Assembly: GCF_001673315.1 (NCBI RefSeq)
Contig: NZ_LZLQ01000024.1
Location: 124,001 to 188,000, forward strand
Reading direction: 5' to 3'
DNA: 64,000 nt
Origin: Mycobacterium asiaticum
Lineage (GTDB): Bacteria; Actinomycetota; Actinomycetes; Mycobacteriales; Mycobacteriaceae
Below, one piece after another: positions 51,701-59,956 of this stretch. Every line of letters begins with the position of its first letter. The first letter of the stretch is position 1. The notes under the pieces were generated by a model that made no database searches, was not told the DNA's origin, and was given only the letters and a program-made list of their open reading frames with translations. The position numbers and the translations under genes are program-made.

Positions 51701-52068
51701 GCGCCATCGCGCAGCTGGATCTCTCCGGTGTGCACTCCAATCCGCAACCGCAGCGGGGCCAGCGGTGCCCGCTGCAACGCCAACGCGCAGCAGGCGGCGT
51801 CGCTGGCCCGCGCGAAGGCGATGACGAAGCTGTCACCCTCGCCCTGTTCCATCGGCCGCACCCCGTGATGCTCGTTCACCAGCCGATCCAACGTCGCGTC
51901 CAGTCGCATCAGCACTTCGGGCATCTCGGTTGGACGGCTCTGCCACAGACCGGTGGATCCTTCGATGTCTGCCAGCAGCAGGGTCACCGTTCCGGTTGGC
52001 AGTTCGTTCACGCCCAACTCGCTCCAGTTCAGCGACACCTTGTGCACGCAAGGATCAGATTCACCCAT
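48751..52068 (-). CDS. Nucleotide cyclase - NB-ATPase - LuxR regulator
   Basis: A 1105-residue regulator with three parts: a class III cyclase domain (about 25-190), an NB-ARC-like ATPase with Walker A GAGGVGKT (239-246) and Walker B ELIVLDNC, a long TPR-like region, and a C-terminal LuxR helix-turn-helix (LTPTELEVARLVSEGLANKDIA). The architecture is that of M. tuberculosis Rv0386, Rv1358 and Rv2488c. Metal Asp34 and Asp79 and the Asn131/Arg135 pair are present, but the purine-specifying Lys-Asp pair is Gln75 and Asn124, the non-canonical pair known in Rv0386. ATG 52068 is chosen; ATG 52131 would add 21 residues. Confidence 0.93.
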   Translation of the reverse strand: MGESDPCVHKVSLNWSELGVNELPTGTVTLLLADIEGSTGLWQSRPTEMPEVLMRLDATLDRLVNEHHGVRPMEQGEGDSFVIAFARASDAACCALALQRAPLAPLRLRIGVHTGEIQLRDGANYFGPTINRAARVRDLAHGGQTVLTAATEQVLADYLPDGSWLTDRGIHQLRDLARPERILQLCHPDLRVEFPPLRSSNRAVAQSIPIPLTSFVGRSTEIVELMQLLGEHRLVTLTGAGGVGKTRLAIELANHLVEETGRQIHYVDLVPISDPALAEGAVAQVLGLPNQPGRPTLDTLTARIGDRAELIVLDNCEHLRQAVTALAEALLGRCPAVRLLATSREPLRTAAEVNWQVPSLGVVDDAVKLFSDRARHVRPDFAVTEGNTEAITEICRRLDGMPLAIELAAARMRALSPADIRDSLTDRFELLTGGAPTAVRRQQTLRASVDWSHSMLTDAESILFRRLAVFAGGFDLDAAVAVCGGAGVQRYQVLDQLTLLVDKSLVQADSIADRARYRMLETIREYGLAKLSDSGEAEAVRHRHRDYYTVLAAALDTPTRNDFRHYVVRVENELDNLRAAFAYSCQDGRYEQALQLVSSLQPLWQGRGRLREGLSWFNSVLDCDGFDPDAIDPAIHARAIADKAVLDSYSAATDSMGQVHRALETARELGDPALLARTLTACGCIAVLDFDSAGKYLAEAIHLVRVTGDDWRLSQILGRQAFLAAMAGDPVAADAVGQEGTEVAGALGDWLNEHMCRWSAGMSKMFRADLDGAIDTYRAVLTDCEGDGDTVGMMLCLVSLGCALVYRGDVAAARDVGRAAMAAGAELDDVVELAAATVLAIAAMADDDASSANALGAKIWDHPGVHRGTVAATAVALCAHAEGDLTKAQELADEAVATLAGWHHIFALSIRAHVAADRGEPEQARRDARRALMLAADNGVRLSIPSVFEVLARLAVAGGNHAEGVRFIGLADTLRAETGEFRFPMYQSAYASMLGSCRQALGEDGFQASYGEGSAWSVDDATGYVLRRQGERKRPTSGWAALTPTELEVARLVSEGLANKDIAETMFISPRTVQAHLTHMYTKLGFSSRLQLAREAARRAETPDH

Positions 52069-52228
52069 GCTAGCCAGCCTGCGCCGTGCCGTTCCTCGCA
52101 ACATCAGCGAATATGCGTAGAAAACCGGCATGTCGCGGGAGGCGGTGAATTACGCGGTCCGGCCAATGCTGTGTGGCCGGCTTGGACCGCATAGTCGAAC
52201 ACACCGACGACAGAGGAGACGGACGACA

Positions 52229-53443
52229 ATGACCCAACAATTCTGTGAGGCCGCGGTCGGCGCCGTCATCGCCGGTCACTATGACCCGCGGTGCACCGAC
52301 CTCGTCGCGGCACTGGCCGACGAACTCACCACCGGCGGTGAACTCGGCGCCGGTATCGCCGTCGACATCGACGGCGAGACGGTGGTGGACATCTGGGGCG
52401 GATACGTCGACCGCGCCAAGACCAGGCAGTGGAACTCGGACACCATCGTCAACGTCTTCTCCAGCACCAAGAACATCACCGCGCTAGGGGCGCTGCTGCT
52501 CATCGACCGGGGTGAACTCGATCCGTACGCGCCCGTCGCGAACTATTGGCCGGAGTTCGCCGCAAACGGCAAGGATGCCGTCGAGGTGCGCCATGTGTTG
52601 AGTCATACCTCGGGAGTATCGGGTTGGGAATTGCCGTTCACGATCGAGGAGGTCTACGACTGGGAGAAGTCCACCTCCAAGCTCGCTGCCCAGGCGCCGT
52701 GGTGGCAGCCCGGCACCGCGTCCGGCTATCACGCGGTGACCAGCGGCCATCTGATCGGCGAGATCGTTCGCCGGATTACCGGCCTTACACTGAAACGATT
52801 TGTCCTTGAGTCGATTTCCGAACCCTTGAACGCAGACATCCAGATCGGCGCGCGCCCCGAGGACGACAGCCGCATCGCCGAGTTGATCCCGCCGCCGCCA
52901 TTGGACGTGCCGCTGGACGCGGTGCCCGAGGATCATCCGATGCGCAAGACGTTCGGCATGCTCGCGCCCAACGCCGAAGCCGCGCTGATCGCCCAGACAA
53001 CGGCCTGGCGGCGCGCGGATATCGGAGCGGCCAACGGTCACGGAAATGCCCGTTCTCTGATGCGAGCGCTGTCGCCGATCTCCCTCGGCGGGACCATAGC
53101 CGGTCAGCAATTCTTGCGCCGGGAAACCATCGACCTGATCTTCGACGAGCAAGCCGATGGAATCGATCTGGTGCTGGGCATGCCGGCGCGTTGGGGCATC
53201 GGGTACGCGCTGCCCAAAGCAGAAGCGGTGCCTGACATTCCGTCGGGTCGAATCTGCTACTGGGGCGGCTGGGGCGGTTCCGTGGTCGTCATGGACCTCG
53301 ATCGCCGCATGACATTCGCCTATGTGATGAACAAGATGGGGCAGGTCACTTCGGCCGGGTCGGACCGTACCCAGAAATACACCCGGTTGGTCTATCAGGC
53401 TGCTGAACGGTTTTGTCCAGCCGACTCAGCCCCGCGACCGTGA
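52229..53443 (+). CDS. Beta-lactamase-fold serine esterase (CubicO/EstB-like)
   Basis: A 404-residue serine hydrolase of the penicillin-binding/class C beta-lactamase fold. Nucleophile Ser78 and Lys81 are in SSTK; the catalytic Tyr167 is in SGYHAV; GGWGGS serves as the third element. Mycobacterial relatives are Lip-type esterases rather than beta-lactamases. No signal peptide, so cytoplasmic. ATG 52229 has GAGGAGA about 9 nt upstream. Its last 98 bp overlap the convergent MFS gene, an unusually long tail overlap. Confidence 0.92.
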   Translation: MTQQFCEAAVGAVIAGHYDPRCTDLVAALADELTTGGELGAGIAVDIDGETVVDIWGGYVDRAKTRQWNSDTIVNVFSSTKNITALGALLLIDRGELDPYAPVANYWPEFAANGKDAVEVRHVLSHTSGVSGWELPFTIEEVYDWEKSTSKLAAQAPWWQPGTASGYHAVTSGHLIGEIVRRITGLTLKRFVLESISEPLNADIQIGARPEDDSRIAELIPPPPLDVPLDAVPEDHPMRKTFGMLAPNAEAALIAQTTAWRRADIGAANGHGNARSLMRALSPISLGGTIAGQQFLRRETIDLIFDEQADGIDLVLGMPARWGIGYALPKAEAVPDIPSGRICYWGGWGGSVVVMDLDRRMTFAYVMNKMGQVTSAGSDRTQKYTRLVYQAAERFCPADSAPRP

Positions 53444-54620
53444 CAATGCCCACCAGGATCAACGCGCCCCACACCATTCCTTCGGCGTGCAAGCGGTGCG
53501 CCACGCCGAACAAAAACCCGACCACGAGGTTGCCCACCAGGATTCCCACCCCGACGATGGTGCTGTAGAACCCATAGTGGGTGGCCACCCGGTTGTTCTG
53601 CGAAAGGGTTACCACGGTTCGCATTTCGAAGGGGAACAGCACGGCAGACGCGATGGCCAGCAGGCCCGCCGAAAGCAGCAGAGCCGACACACCGGCGGCC
53701 GTTCCGAACCGCTGGCCGTTCGGTACCAAGGCGAGCGGCACATAGGACGACGCCAAGATCAGCGCGCCGACCACCAGGGCGCGGCTGGGTTCCCAGCGCT
53801 CGGCGAACCATGCGACGGTACGCAGTTGCCCAGCAATGGCGATGAGTCCGGACACCGCGAACATCGCGGCAACCAACAGTGATGGTCGCCTCGGCGCCAG
53901 GAGCGCGGCCTGCATCGGCAGCGCCAGATAGATCTGGAACGACAACACATAGGCGCCGATCATGGTCGCGGCGAAGCCGAGGAACCTGCGGTTGCCCAGC
54001 ACCTTGCGCCAGTCCTGCGGGATCGAAACGCGGGCGTCCGCGGGGTCAGCTTCGCGCTGCGGCAACGTTCGCAGTTGTGCGACGGTGAGCACAGCGAACA
54101 CCGCAGCCGCAGCCAATACGGTGACGCGAAAATCCAACGCCACCAGAGTAAGTCCCGCCAGCGGGCCCAGCAGGATTCCCGCCTGATAGAAGACGTTGAA
54201 CACCGCGAACGCCTCGAGCTTGCGGTCACCGGAATCGACTGCCACGTAGGCCCGCACTGCCGGGTTGAACAGTGCCCCGGCGAAACCCGTTGCGGCCGCC
54301 GCGATCAGCAGCGCAGGCAGGGATTGCGCGAAGCCGAGCAGAACGAACCCGCCGGTGCGCAACAGGCATCCGGTGACTATCAACGGCTTGTAACCGAAGC
54401 GGTCGGCAAGCGTACCGCCTACAAAGAACATGCCCTGCTGCGAAAAGTTGCGTATACCCAGCACGAGGCCGACCGCCCAGGCCGCCAGCCCGAGAGGGCC
54501 GGCGAGGTAGGCGGCCAGATACGGCATCAGCAGGTAGAAGCCGAAATTGATGCCGAACTGGTTCACCATCAGCACCCGGGTGGCGGGGTTGAAGCTGCGG
54601 AACTGCGCGATGAATCGCAT
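53346..54620 (-). CDS. MFS transporter (Rv0849-like)
   Basis: A 424-residue membrane protein with about 12 hydrophobic segments and the MFS loop motif GGTLADRFGYKP after the second. Its order with cysK2, lpqS and mmcO is that of M. tuberculosis Rv0849-Rv0848-Rv0847-Rv0846c, a RicR-controlled copper locus, so I take it as the Rv0849 counterpart. Its substrate is unknown. ATG 54620 overlaps the cysK2 stop by one base. The last about 30 residues are encoded over the end of the convergent esterase gene. Confidence 0.93.
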   Translation of the reverse strand: MRFIAQFRSFNPATRVLMVNQFGINFGFYLLMPYLAAYLAGPLGLAAWAVGLVLGIRNFSQQGMFFVGGTLADRFGYKPLIVTGCLLRTGGFVLLGFAQSLPALLIAAAATGFAGALFNPAVRAYVAVDSGDRKLEAFAVFNVFYQAGILLGPLAGLTLVALDFRVTVLAAAAVFAVLTVAQLRTLPQREADPADARVSIPQDWRKVLGNRRFLGFAATMIGAYVLSFQIYLALPMQAALLAPRRPSLLVAAMFAVSGLIAIAGQLRTVAWFAERWEPSRALVVGALILASSYVPLALVPNGQRFGTAAGVSALLLSAGLLAIASAVLFPFEMRTVVTLSQNNRVATHYGFYSTIVGVGILVGNLVVGFLFGVAHRLHAEGMVWGALILVGIVTVAGLSRLDKTVQQPDRPTGCISGYGPTRPK

Positions 54621-55783
54621 TACGTCACCGCCCGCATCGGGTCGACTACGGATGTGGTGCGTGTCCAGCGGCTTGCCACCGCGTCCGCCGCAGCAGCTAT
54701 TTCGTCGGGTCTGGTGGCTGGTCGCCCGCCCAGCAAACCGTTTGCGGCGCAATACTCGTCGTTGTAGATGGTGTCGAAATACCGCTGCGGGCCATCGGGG
54801 AAGACTGCCGCGATCGTGGTGTCGGGCGACAGCGTGCGCGCTGCCCAGCCTGCGACCAATGCGACAGCCCCGACGCTCCACCCGCCGCCGGCGTAGTGGG
54901 TGGCCGCCATGCTGCGTGCCGCCCAGACCGCCTCGGCCGGAGCGACCCAGTGCACTTCGTTGAACGCACCGTAGTCGACGTTGCCGGGATAGATGCTCGA
55001 GCCGAGCCCGCGCATCAGGCGTTTGGCTGCGGGTTGTCCGAAGATGGTGGACCCGATGGTGTCGACGCCGATCAACCGCAAATTCGGATTGAACTCCCGC
55101 AATACTCGCGCGACCCCCGCCGAATGTCCGCCGGTGCCCACCGAGCAAACCAGGACGTCTACGCGCCCGAGTTGGGCAGCCAATTCCAGAGCCATTGTTC
55201 GGTACGCATCCACATTGTCGGGATTGCTGTACTGGTCGGGGTTCCACGCACCGGGTTCAGCGGCCAGCAGTTCGTCCACCCGATCTTTGCGCGCCTGTTG
55301 CCAGCCGCCCACCGGGTGGGGCACGGTCACCATGTCGACCCGGGCACCATAGGCGGTCAACATGCGCGCGATGATCGGTTCCAGACCCGGGTCGGTAACG
55401 AGCGTGACGGGGTGCTGGTGCACGTTGCCGGCTAGAGCGAGTCCCAATCCCAGTGTCCCGCTGGTGGACTCGATGATCGCTGCACCCGGCTGCAGGTCGC
55501 CGCGAGCGCGGGCACGCTCGACCATGTGCAACGCAGGGCGATCCTTCATACCGCCTGGGTTGAATCCCTCCAGCTTGGCCCAGAACCCACGATCAGCGGT
55601 TCGGACCGGGCTGGTGTCGCCGGACACCCAGAGCACCGGGGTGTTGCCAACCATGTTGTCCGGCCGATGATTTCGGCCCGGCACTGGGTGGTAGCCCGCG
55701 GGGACCTGACGGTAGCGATCTCGGATCGCTCGCAGTGAGGTGTGGTGGGAGCGGGTGGGAACTCGCAGATTGTCAATGGTCAT
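54620..55783 (-). CDS. cysK2: S-sulfocysteine synthase CysK2 (PLP-dependent)
   Basis: A 387-residue fold-type II PLP enzyme: Schiff-base Lys80 in GGMKDRP, STSGTLG contacting the substrate carboxylate and GTGGHSAG binding the PLP phosphate. CysK2 of M. tuberculosis makes S-sulfocysteine from O-phosphoserine and thiosulfate. Assignment rests on these motifs and on synteny with the MFS, lpqS and mmcO genes. ATG 55783 is preferred over GTG 55795; neither has a strong ribosome-binding site. In the RicR regulon of M. tuberculosis it is expressed with lpqS under copper stress. Confidence 0.92.
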   Translation of the reverse strand: MTIDNLRVPTRSHHTSLRAIRDRYRQVPAGYHPVPGRNHRPDNMVGNTPVLWVSGDTSPVRTADRGFWAKLEGFNPGGMKDRPALHMVERARARGDLQPGAAIIESTSGTLGLGLALAGNVHQHPVTLVTDPGLEPIIARMLTAYGARVDMVTVPHPVGGWQQARKDRVDELLAAEPGAWNPDQYSNPDNVDAYRTMALELAAQLGRVDVLVCSVGTGGHSAGVARVLREFNPNLRLIGVDTIGSTIFGQPAAKRLMRGLGSSIYPGNVDYGAFNEVHWVAPAEAVWAARSMAATHYAGGGWSVGAVALVAGWAARTLSPDTTIAAVFPDGPQRYFDTIYNDEYCAANGLLGGRPATRPDEIAAAADAVASRWTRTTSVVDPMRAVT

Positions 55784-55903
55784 TGTCCGGTTCACTTTCG
55801 TCGCTTCTCCATCGGCGCTAGCGATCTCGCCAGCTTGAGAGATGAGGTTTGGGTCAGCGGTCTCCGGCCGTGGCGGCGTGGCTCACGGCTTGGCGCTGAC
55901 CGA

Positions 55904-56278
55904 TCAGCGACGGGCCAGGCAGTAGCGGATCAGGAGGTCTTGACCGGACGGCGGCTTTCCCGACGACCCCGGTGGGCCACGTCCGGCCTGGTGATACGGA
56001 TAAGCGGGCATGGCGGCGATGGTCGAGACCGCGGCCGCCGGGATAGCTGCGAAAGTTGTTGTATCCGCCAGTGCTGGCGGGACACCCGCAATATCGGGCG
56101 GGCACCCAACATGGTGCATGTCGACCATCGACGCAAAGCTCGTCGGGGCCGCCGCCAGCGCACTAGTGGACTGGCGGTTTACCTGGGGCAACCAGCAGTG
56201 GGCCACCAGCGCGGTCACCGACCATGCCGCGACGACGACAACTATCGCCAATCGCATACCGTGGCGCCGCCGGTTCAT
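55904..56278 (-). CDS. lpqS: Lipoprotein LpqS, copper-responsive
   Basis: A 124-residue exported protein. It has a basic start (MNRRRHGMR), a hydrophobic segment to about residue 27 and a Cys28 (LVAHC) that would carry lipid, though His before the Cys is a poor lipobox. It has a DMHH motif that could bind metal, and ends GQDLLIRYCLARR, a tail I associate with LpqS of M. tuberculosis. ATG 56278 is taken as start, 10 bp from the RicR box; ATG 56257 is possible. Divergent from mmcO and upstream of cysK2 by 120 bp. Confidence 0.88.
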   Translation of the reverse strand: MNRRRHGMRLAIVVVVAAWSVTALVAHCWLPQVNRQSTSALAAAPTSFASMVDMHHVGCPPDIAGVPPALADTTTFAAIPAAAVSTIAAMPAYPYHQAGRGPPGSSGKPPSGQDLLIRYCLARR

Positions 56279-56287
56279 GTCGGCACT

Positions 56288-56308
56288 GTATACCCCCCAT
56301 GGGTATAC
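56288..56308. promoter_or_regulatory. RicR-type copper operator
   Basis: GTATACCC-CCCAT-GGGTATAC: perfect 8-bp arms containing TACCC-N5-GGGTA, the known RicR box. It lies 10 bp before lpqS and 121 bp before mmcO, so a single site may serve both directions. RicR releases DNA on binding Cu(I). Confidence 0.93.
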
Positions 56309-56429
56309 TGTAAAGCGGCCACGGGCCAACGCCTGTCGGCCGCACGGGTTGCGATATGGCCACGCGCTGAGCAGGGTAGAAGACGTTCGGAATCGACCGC
56401 GGCGAATCGACACAGACGAGGAGCAGTCC

Positions 56430-58055
56430 ATGCCGGTCCCGCTGACCAGCGGTTACCCCGCAGACAGCGTTCGCTTCAACAGACGTGACTTCCTCGCCGC
56501 CGGTGCTGCCGCTGGCGGTTTGGCACTAAGCGCCTGCGGTCGGCCAAAGGGACCGGTGTCGCCCAGGGCCGCCGCGATCGCTGCGGTGGAGGCCACTCGC
56601 CCGCGCAGTGGCAGGACCGTGACGACCAGCCTTACGCCGCAACCCGCGCGCATCGACATCGGTGGCCGGATCGTCGATACGCTGGCCTACGGTGACGCCA
56701 TCCCGGGCCCCCTGATCCGGGCGACCGTCGGCGATGAAATCGTCGTCTCAGTCACAAATAAACTCGATCATCCGACCTCGGTCCACTGGCACGGTATTGC
56801 ACTGCGCAACGATATGGACGGCGCCGAACCCGCCACCCCCAACATCCCCGCCGGTCAGCACTTCACCTACCGGTTCTCCGTGCCGAATTCCGGTACTTAC
56901 TGGGCTCATCCGCACACCGGACTCGACGCAGACAAAGGCCTCTACTTGCCGTTCATCATCGACGACCCGACCGAGATCGGTCGTTACGACGCGGAATGGA
57001 TTGTCATTCTTGACGATTGGACCGACGGCGTGGGCAAGTCACCGCAGCAGCTCTACGACGCGCTCACCGCGCCCAACAAGCCGCCCAGGCAACCACCACC
57101 GCCCCCGCCGACCACGAGCACGAGCACGAGCGCCACGACTTCCAGTGCGCCCGCGATGACCTCGACTTCGGCCAGGCCGACGGACGGGATGCCCGGGATG
57201 CCTGAGATGCCCGGGATGCCGGGAATGGGTGGTGTTGGCACCAGCGACCTGCTTGGGGGCGACGCCGGCGACATCGCCTACCCCTACTACCTGATCAACG
57301 GGCGAATCCCTCAGGCCGCCACCACATTCAGAGCCAAGCCCGGTCAGCGAGTACGGATCCGAATCATCAATGTGGCCTCCGATACCGCGTTCCGCATCGC
57401 CCTGGCGGGACACACGATGACGGTCACCCATACCGACGGTTATGCCGTGGTGCCTACTCGGGTCGACGCCCTGCTGATCGGGATGGCCGAACGCTACGAC
57501 GTCCTCATCACCGCGGCGGATGGTGTGTTCCCGTTGGTCGCAGCCGCCGAAGGCAAGGACGCACTGGCCCGTGCATTGCTGGTCACCGGTGCGGGCAGTC
57601 CGCCCGACCCGCAGTTCAGGCCAGGCGAACTGAACAAACGTGTCGGAGTGATCGACATGTTCACCGCGGTGACCTCGGCCAATCTGGGTCGTCCCGCACC
57701 CAATCTCGATCTGCCGGTGGTGCTCGGCGGCACGATGGCGAAGTACGACTGGACGATCAATGGCGAGCCGTACAGCAGGACCAAACCGTTGCATGTGCGG
57801 AAAGGCCAGCACCCGACTCTGACCTTCGACAACACCACCATGATGTGGCATCCCATCCACCTACACGGGCACACCTTTCAGGTCATCAACACCGATGGCA
57901 CCTTGGGCGCACGCAAAGACACTGTGATCGTGCTGCCCAAGCGCAAGCTGCGCGCGGTGTTGATTGCCGATAATCCGGGGACGTGGGTCATGCACTGCCA
58001 CAACACCTACCACCAGGAGGCGGGCATGATGACTCGGCTGGACTATGTGTACTGA
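56430..58055 (+). CDS. mmcO: Multicopper oxidase MmcO (Tat lipoprotein)
   Basis: A 541-residue multicopper oxidase. Twin-Arg signal RRDFLAAG (18-25) and lipobox LSAC with Cys36 indicate Tat export and lipid anchoring. Copper motifs are complete: HWHG (119-122), HPH (160-162), HPIHLHGH (474-481), and HCHNTYHQEAGM (522-533) with the T1 Met. Residues about 218-270 form a Pro/Ser/Thr-rich linker followed by six Met in short spacing (MPGMPEMPGMPGM), probably a Cu(I)-binding insert. It oxidises toxic Cu(I). GAGGAG lies 6 nt before ATG 56430; the RicR box is upstream. Confidence 0.95.
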   Translation: MPVPLTSGYPADSVRFNRRDFLAAGAAAGGLALSACGRPKGPVSPRAAAIAAVEATRPRSGRTVTTSLTPQPARIDIGGRIVDTLAYGDAIPGPLIRATVGDEIVVSVTNKLDHPTSVHWHGIALRNDMDGAEPATPNIPAGQHFTYRFSVPNSGTYWAHPHTGLDADKGLYLPFIIDDPTEIGRYDAEWIVILDDWTDGVGKSPQQLYDALTAPNKPPRQPPPPPPTTSTSTSATTSSAPAMTSTSARPTDGMPGMPEMPGMPGMGGVGTSDLLGGDAGDIAYPYYLINGRIPQAATTFRAKPGQRVRIRIINVASDTAFRIALAGHTMTVTHTDGYAVVPTRVDALLIGMAERYDVLITAADGVFPLVAAAEGKDALARALLVTGAGSPPDPQFRPGELNKRVGVIDMFTAVTSANLGRPAPNLDLPVVLGGTMAKYDWTINGEPYSRTKPLHVRKGQHPTLTFDNTTMMWHPIHLHGHTFQVINTDGTLGARKDTVIVLPKRKLRAVLIADNPGTWVMHCHNTYHQEAGMMTRLDYVY

Positions 58056-58072
58056 GGGCACCTCGGCCGATG

Positions 58073-58131
58073 TCGAAACTGAAGATTTGCAGGTGCCCAC
58101 TCGGACTTCTTCTGCAGATTTTCAGTCTCGA
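58073..58131. terminator. Hairpin between convergent genes
   Basis: Arms 58073-58092 and 58112-58131 (right arm CTGCAGATTTTCAGTCTCGA) pair at 17 of 20 positions, with two more as G-U in plus-strand RNA. The loop is 19 bases. It fills most of the 93-bp gap between mmcO and the convergent hydrolase, consistent with a bidirectional terminator. Confidence 0.7.
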
Positions 58132-58148
58132 TGACTCGCGGCCACCCG

Positions 58149-58970
58149 CTAGCCGGCGAAGAACTCCAACAGTATTTCGTTGACGCGGGTGGCTTGTTCG
58201 ATCTGCGGACAGTGGCCGGCACCGGGAACCACCACCGAGCGGGCACCGTCGATCTGGTCGGCAATCTGCGCGGCCCAGCCCGGAGGAAGAAGCTTGTCGC
58301 TGCCGCCCTCGACAACCAGCGTCGGCAGACCGATCCGATGATAGGGCCGCGCGCTCGACGCCAGCGCAGGCGTCGCGGCGTTGGGGCGCCGAAACCTGGC
58401 CGCCGCGACCGCTTCCCACGCTCCCGGCGCGGTGCTGGACTCGTAGCGGCGCCACACATAGTCCTCGTCCGCGGGATATTTGGCGTCGTAGAACAACGCT
58501 TCGACGATCTTGCGCATTGCCGGCAAGGTGGCGTCGTATTGCTGCAGCGCGTCGAAATGGTGGTTCTGTTGGATTTCTCCGCCCCCGCAGATGATCGCCA
58601 TGCTGCGCACCGGCAATAGCGGCGCATCCGACGTGGTGTCGGTAAGCAGATTGATCGCGCCCATGGAATTACCCGCGAAGTGTGCCGACTCGACACCGAG
58701 CAGCGCGCAGAATCGCGCCACATGCCGGATGCGCATGGCCCTGCTGTTGACGAAGTCGACGACCTTCGCCGAACGCCCGAACCCGAGTTGGTCCGGGGCC
58801 AGCACCCGGTAATGCGCTGCGAGTGCGGGTATGGTGCGCTCCCAACCTAATTCAGCACTGGCGCCGAACTCGCCGCCGTGCAGCAACACCACCGGCTCGC
58901 CGTCCCCGGCCTCGAGGTAACCGGTGGTGAGGCCGTCGACCTCGATGGTTCTGTGTTGTATCTCCATCAT
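58149..58970 (-). CDS. Alpha/beta hydrolase (C-C bond hydrolase-like)
   Basis: A 273-residue hydrolase: LLHGGEFGASA oxyanion strand, nucleophile elbow GNSMG, acid in EGGSDKL and His in GAGHCPQ. The N-terminal LLHGGEFG and GNSMGAIN resemble meta-cleavage-product hydrolases (BphD/HsaD type). ATG 58970 overlaps the upstream cyclase stop by 4 bp (ATGA). Last gene of a five-to-six-gene minus-strand operon that includes a KstD-like dehydrogenase. Confidence 0.92.
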   Translation of the reverse strand: MMEIQHRTIEVDGLTTGYLEAGDGEPVVLLHGGEFGASAELGWERTIPALAAHYRVLAPDQLGFGRSAKVVDFVNSRAMRIRHVARFCALLGVESAHFAGNSMGAINLLTDTTSDAPLLPVRSMAIICGGGEIQQNHHFDALQQYDATLPAMRKIVEALFYDAKYPADEDYVWRRYESSTAPGAWEAVAAARFRRPNAATPALASSARPYHRIGLPTLVVEGGSDKLLPPGWAAQIADQIDGARSVVVPGAGHCPQIEQATRVNEILLEFFAG

Positions 58971-59956
58971 TTGATCGCGATCGGATTGACCGGCGAGCCC
59001 ACTGCTCCCGTGAACCGCAAAGGCGGTGCAATCAACTGGAATTCGTAGACGCCGTCGGCGGCACAGTCCGCTGCCAGCGCGGTCAGGTCCCAGTATTCGC
59101 CCAGCATCATCCCCATGTCACGCAGGCAGAGCAGGTGGAACGGCAGGAACAAGCCTTCGACGCCGGAGACCGGATCCTCCACCTGCAGGTTGTCAGCCGC
59201 CACGGCGGCGATGTCGTGGTCGTGCAGCCACTGGGCGCAACGCCAATCCAGCCCGGAATACGGCTCCATTTTGTCACCGGTCAGGAGAAACCTGGTCCAC
59301 CAACCGGTTCGGATCAGCACGATGTCTCCGCGTTCGATCGTCACCTGCTGAGCGCGAACGACGTCGTCCAATTCCTCTGGAGTGATGGGGTTCCCGTGCT
59401 CAAGGAACACCTCGGCGCCACGGTGTCGGACCAGATCGAGTAGCACGCCGCGGGAGGTGATGCCTTTGACGTCGACCTTGTCGATGCCGCAGTGGAAGGC
59501 ACCCAGGCTGGTCACCGAATCCGCCGGGAAGCCGTTGTAGAGCTGGTCCTCGTAATACACGTGGGACAACGCATCCCATTGCGTGGCGGCTTGCAGCGGC
59601 ATGATGATCATGTCGTCGTTGAACCGAAACGGGTTGTCGGCGAGGTAACTGCTCAACTGGACCGCCGTCGGATTTTTCTCCCACCCTGGCCCGTACTGCA
59701 GCAGCGAGCTCGCGTCACCCCCATCTACGGTCATCACGTGTACGGGGTTTTGCCGAAAGCCGAACGCGCCCTGGGGCCCCGACGATCCGAAGTCCACTCC
59801 GAGGGGGAAGACCTTGCCGTGCCGCACCAAGCTGGCCGCCTGTCGGACCTTTTCGGCGGTGATGAAATTCAGGGTGCCGAGCTCGTCGTCATCTCCCCAC
59901 CGCCCCCAGTTGCTGAGATCTTTTGCGACCCGACGAAAGTCGGCCATCGTTGCCAT
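58967..59956 (-). CDS. Cyclase family protein (kynurenine formamidase-like, PF04199)
   Basis: A 329-residue protein of the putative cyclase family, metal-dependent hydrolases. The signature H-x-G-T-H-x-D-x-P-x-H region is ATQWDALSH, so Gln replaces one His while Asp and the last His remain. GDIVLIRTGWW is the usual core strand. It may hydrolyse or lactonise a ring-opened intermediate. Its ATG at 59956 shares a base with the SDR stop; 4-bp overlap with the hydrolase downstream. Confidence 0.9.
   Translation of the reverse strand: MATMADFRRVAKDLSNWGRWGDDDELGTLNFITAEKVRQAASLVRHGKVFPLGVDFGSSGPQGAFGFRQNPVHVMTVDGGDASSLLQYGPGWEKNPTAVQLSSYLADNPFRFNDDMIIMPLQAATQWDALSHVYYEDQLYNGFPADSVTSLGAFHCGIDKVDVKGITSRGVLLDLVRHRGAEVFLEHGNPITPEELDDVVRAQQVTIERGDIVLIRTGWWTRFLLTGDKMEPYSGLDWRCAQWLHDHDIAAVAADNLQVEDPVSGVEGLFLPFHLLCLRDMGMMLGEYWDLTALAADCAADGVYEFQLIAPPLRFTGAVGSPVNPIAIK

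Noticed and set aside
52229..53443. True beta-lactamase
   Set aside because: No signal peptide and a CubicO/EstB-like motif set; mycobacterial relatives are esterases.
56279..56431. Upstream extension of lpqS to 56431
   Set aside because: It would place the RicR operator inside the coding region, overlap the mmcO start, and put a non-hydrophobic stretch before the signal sequence.
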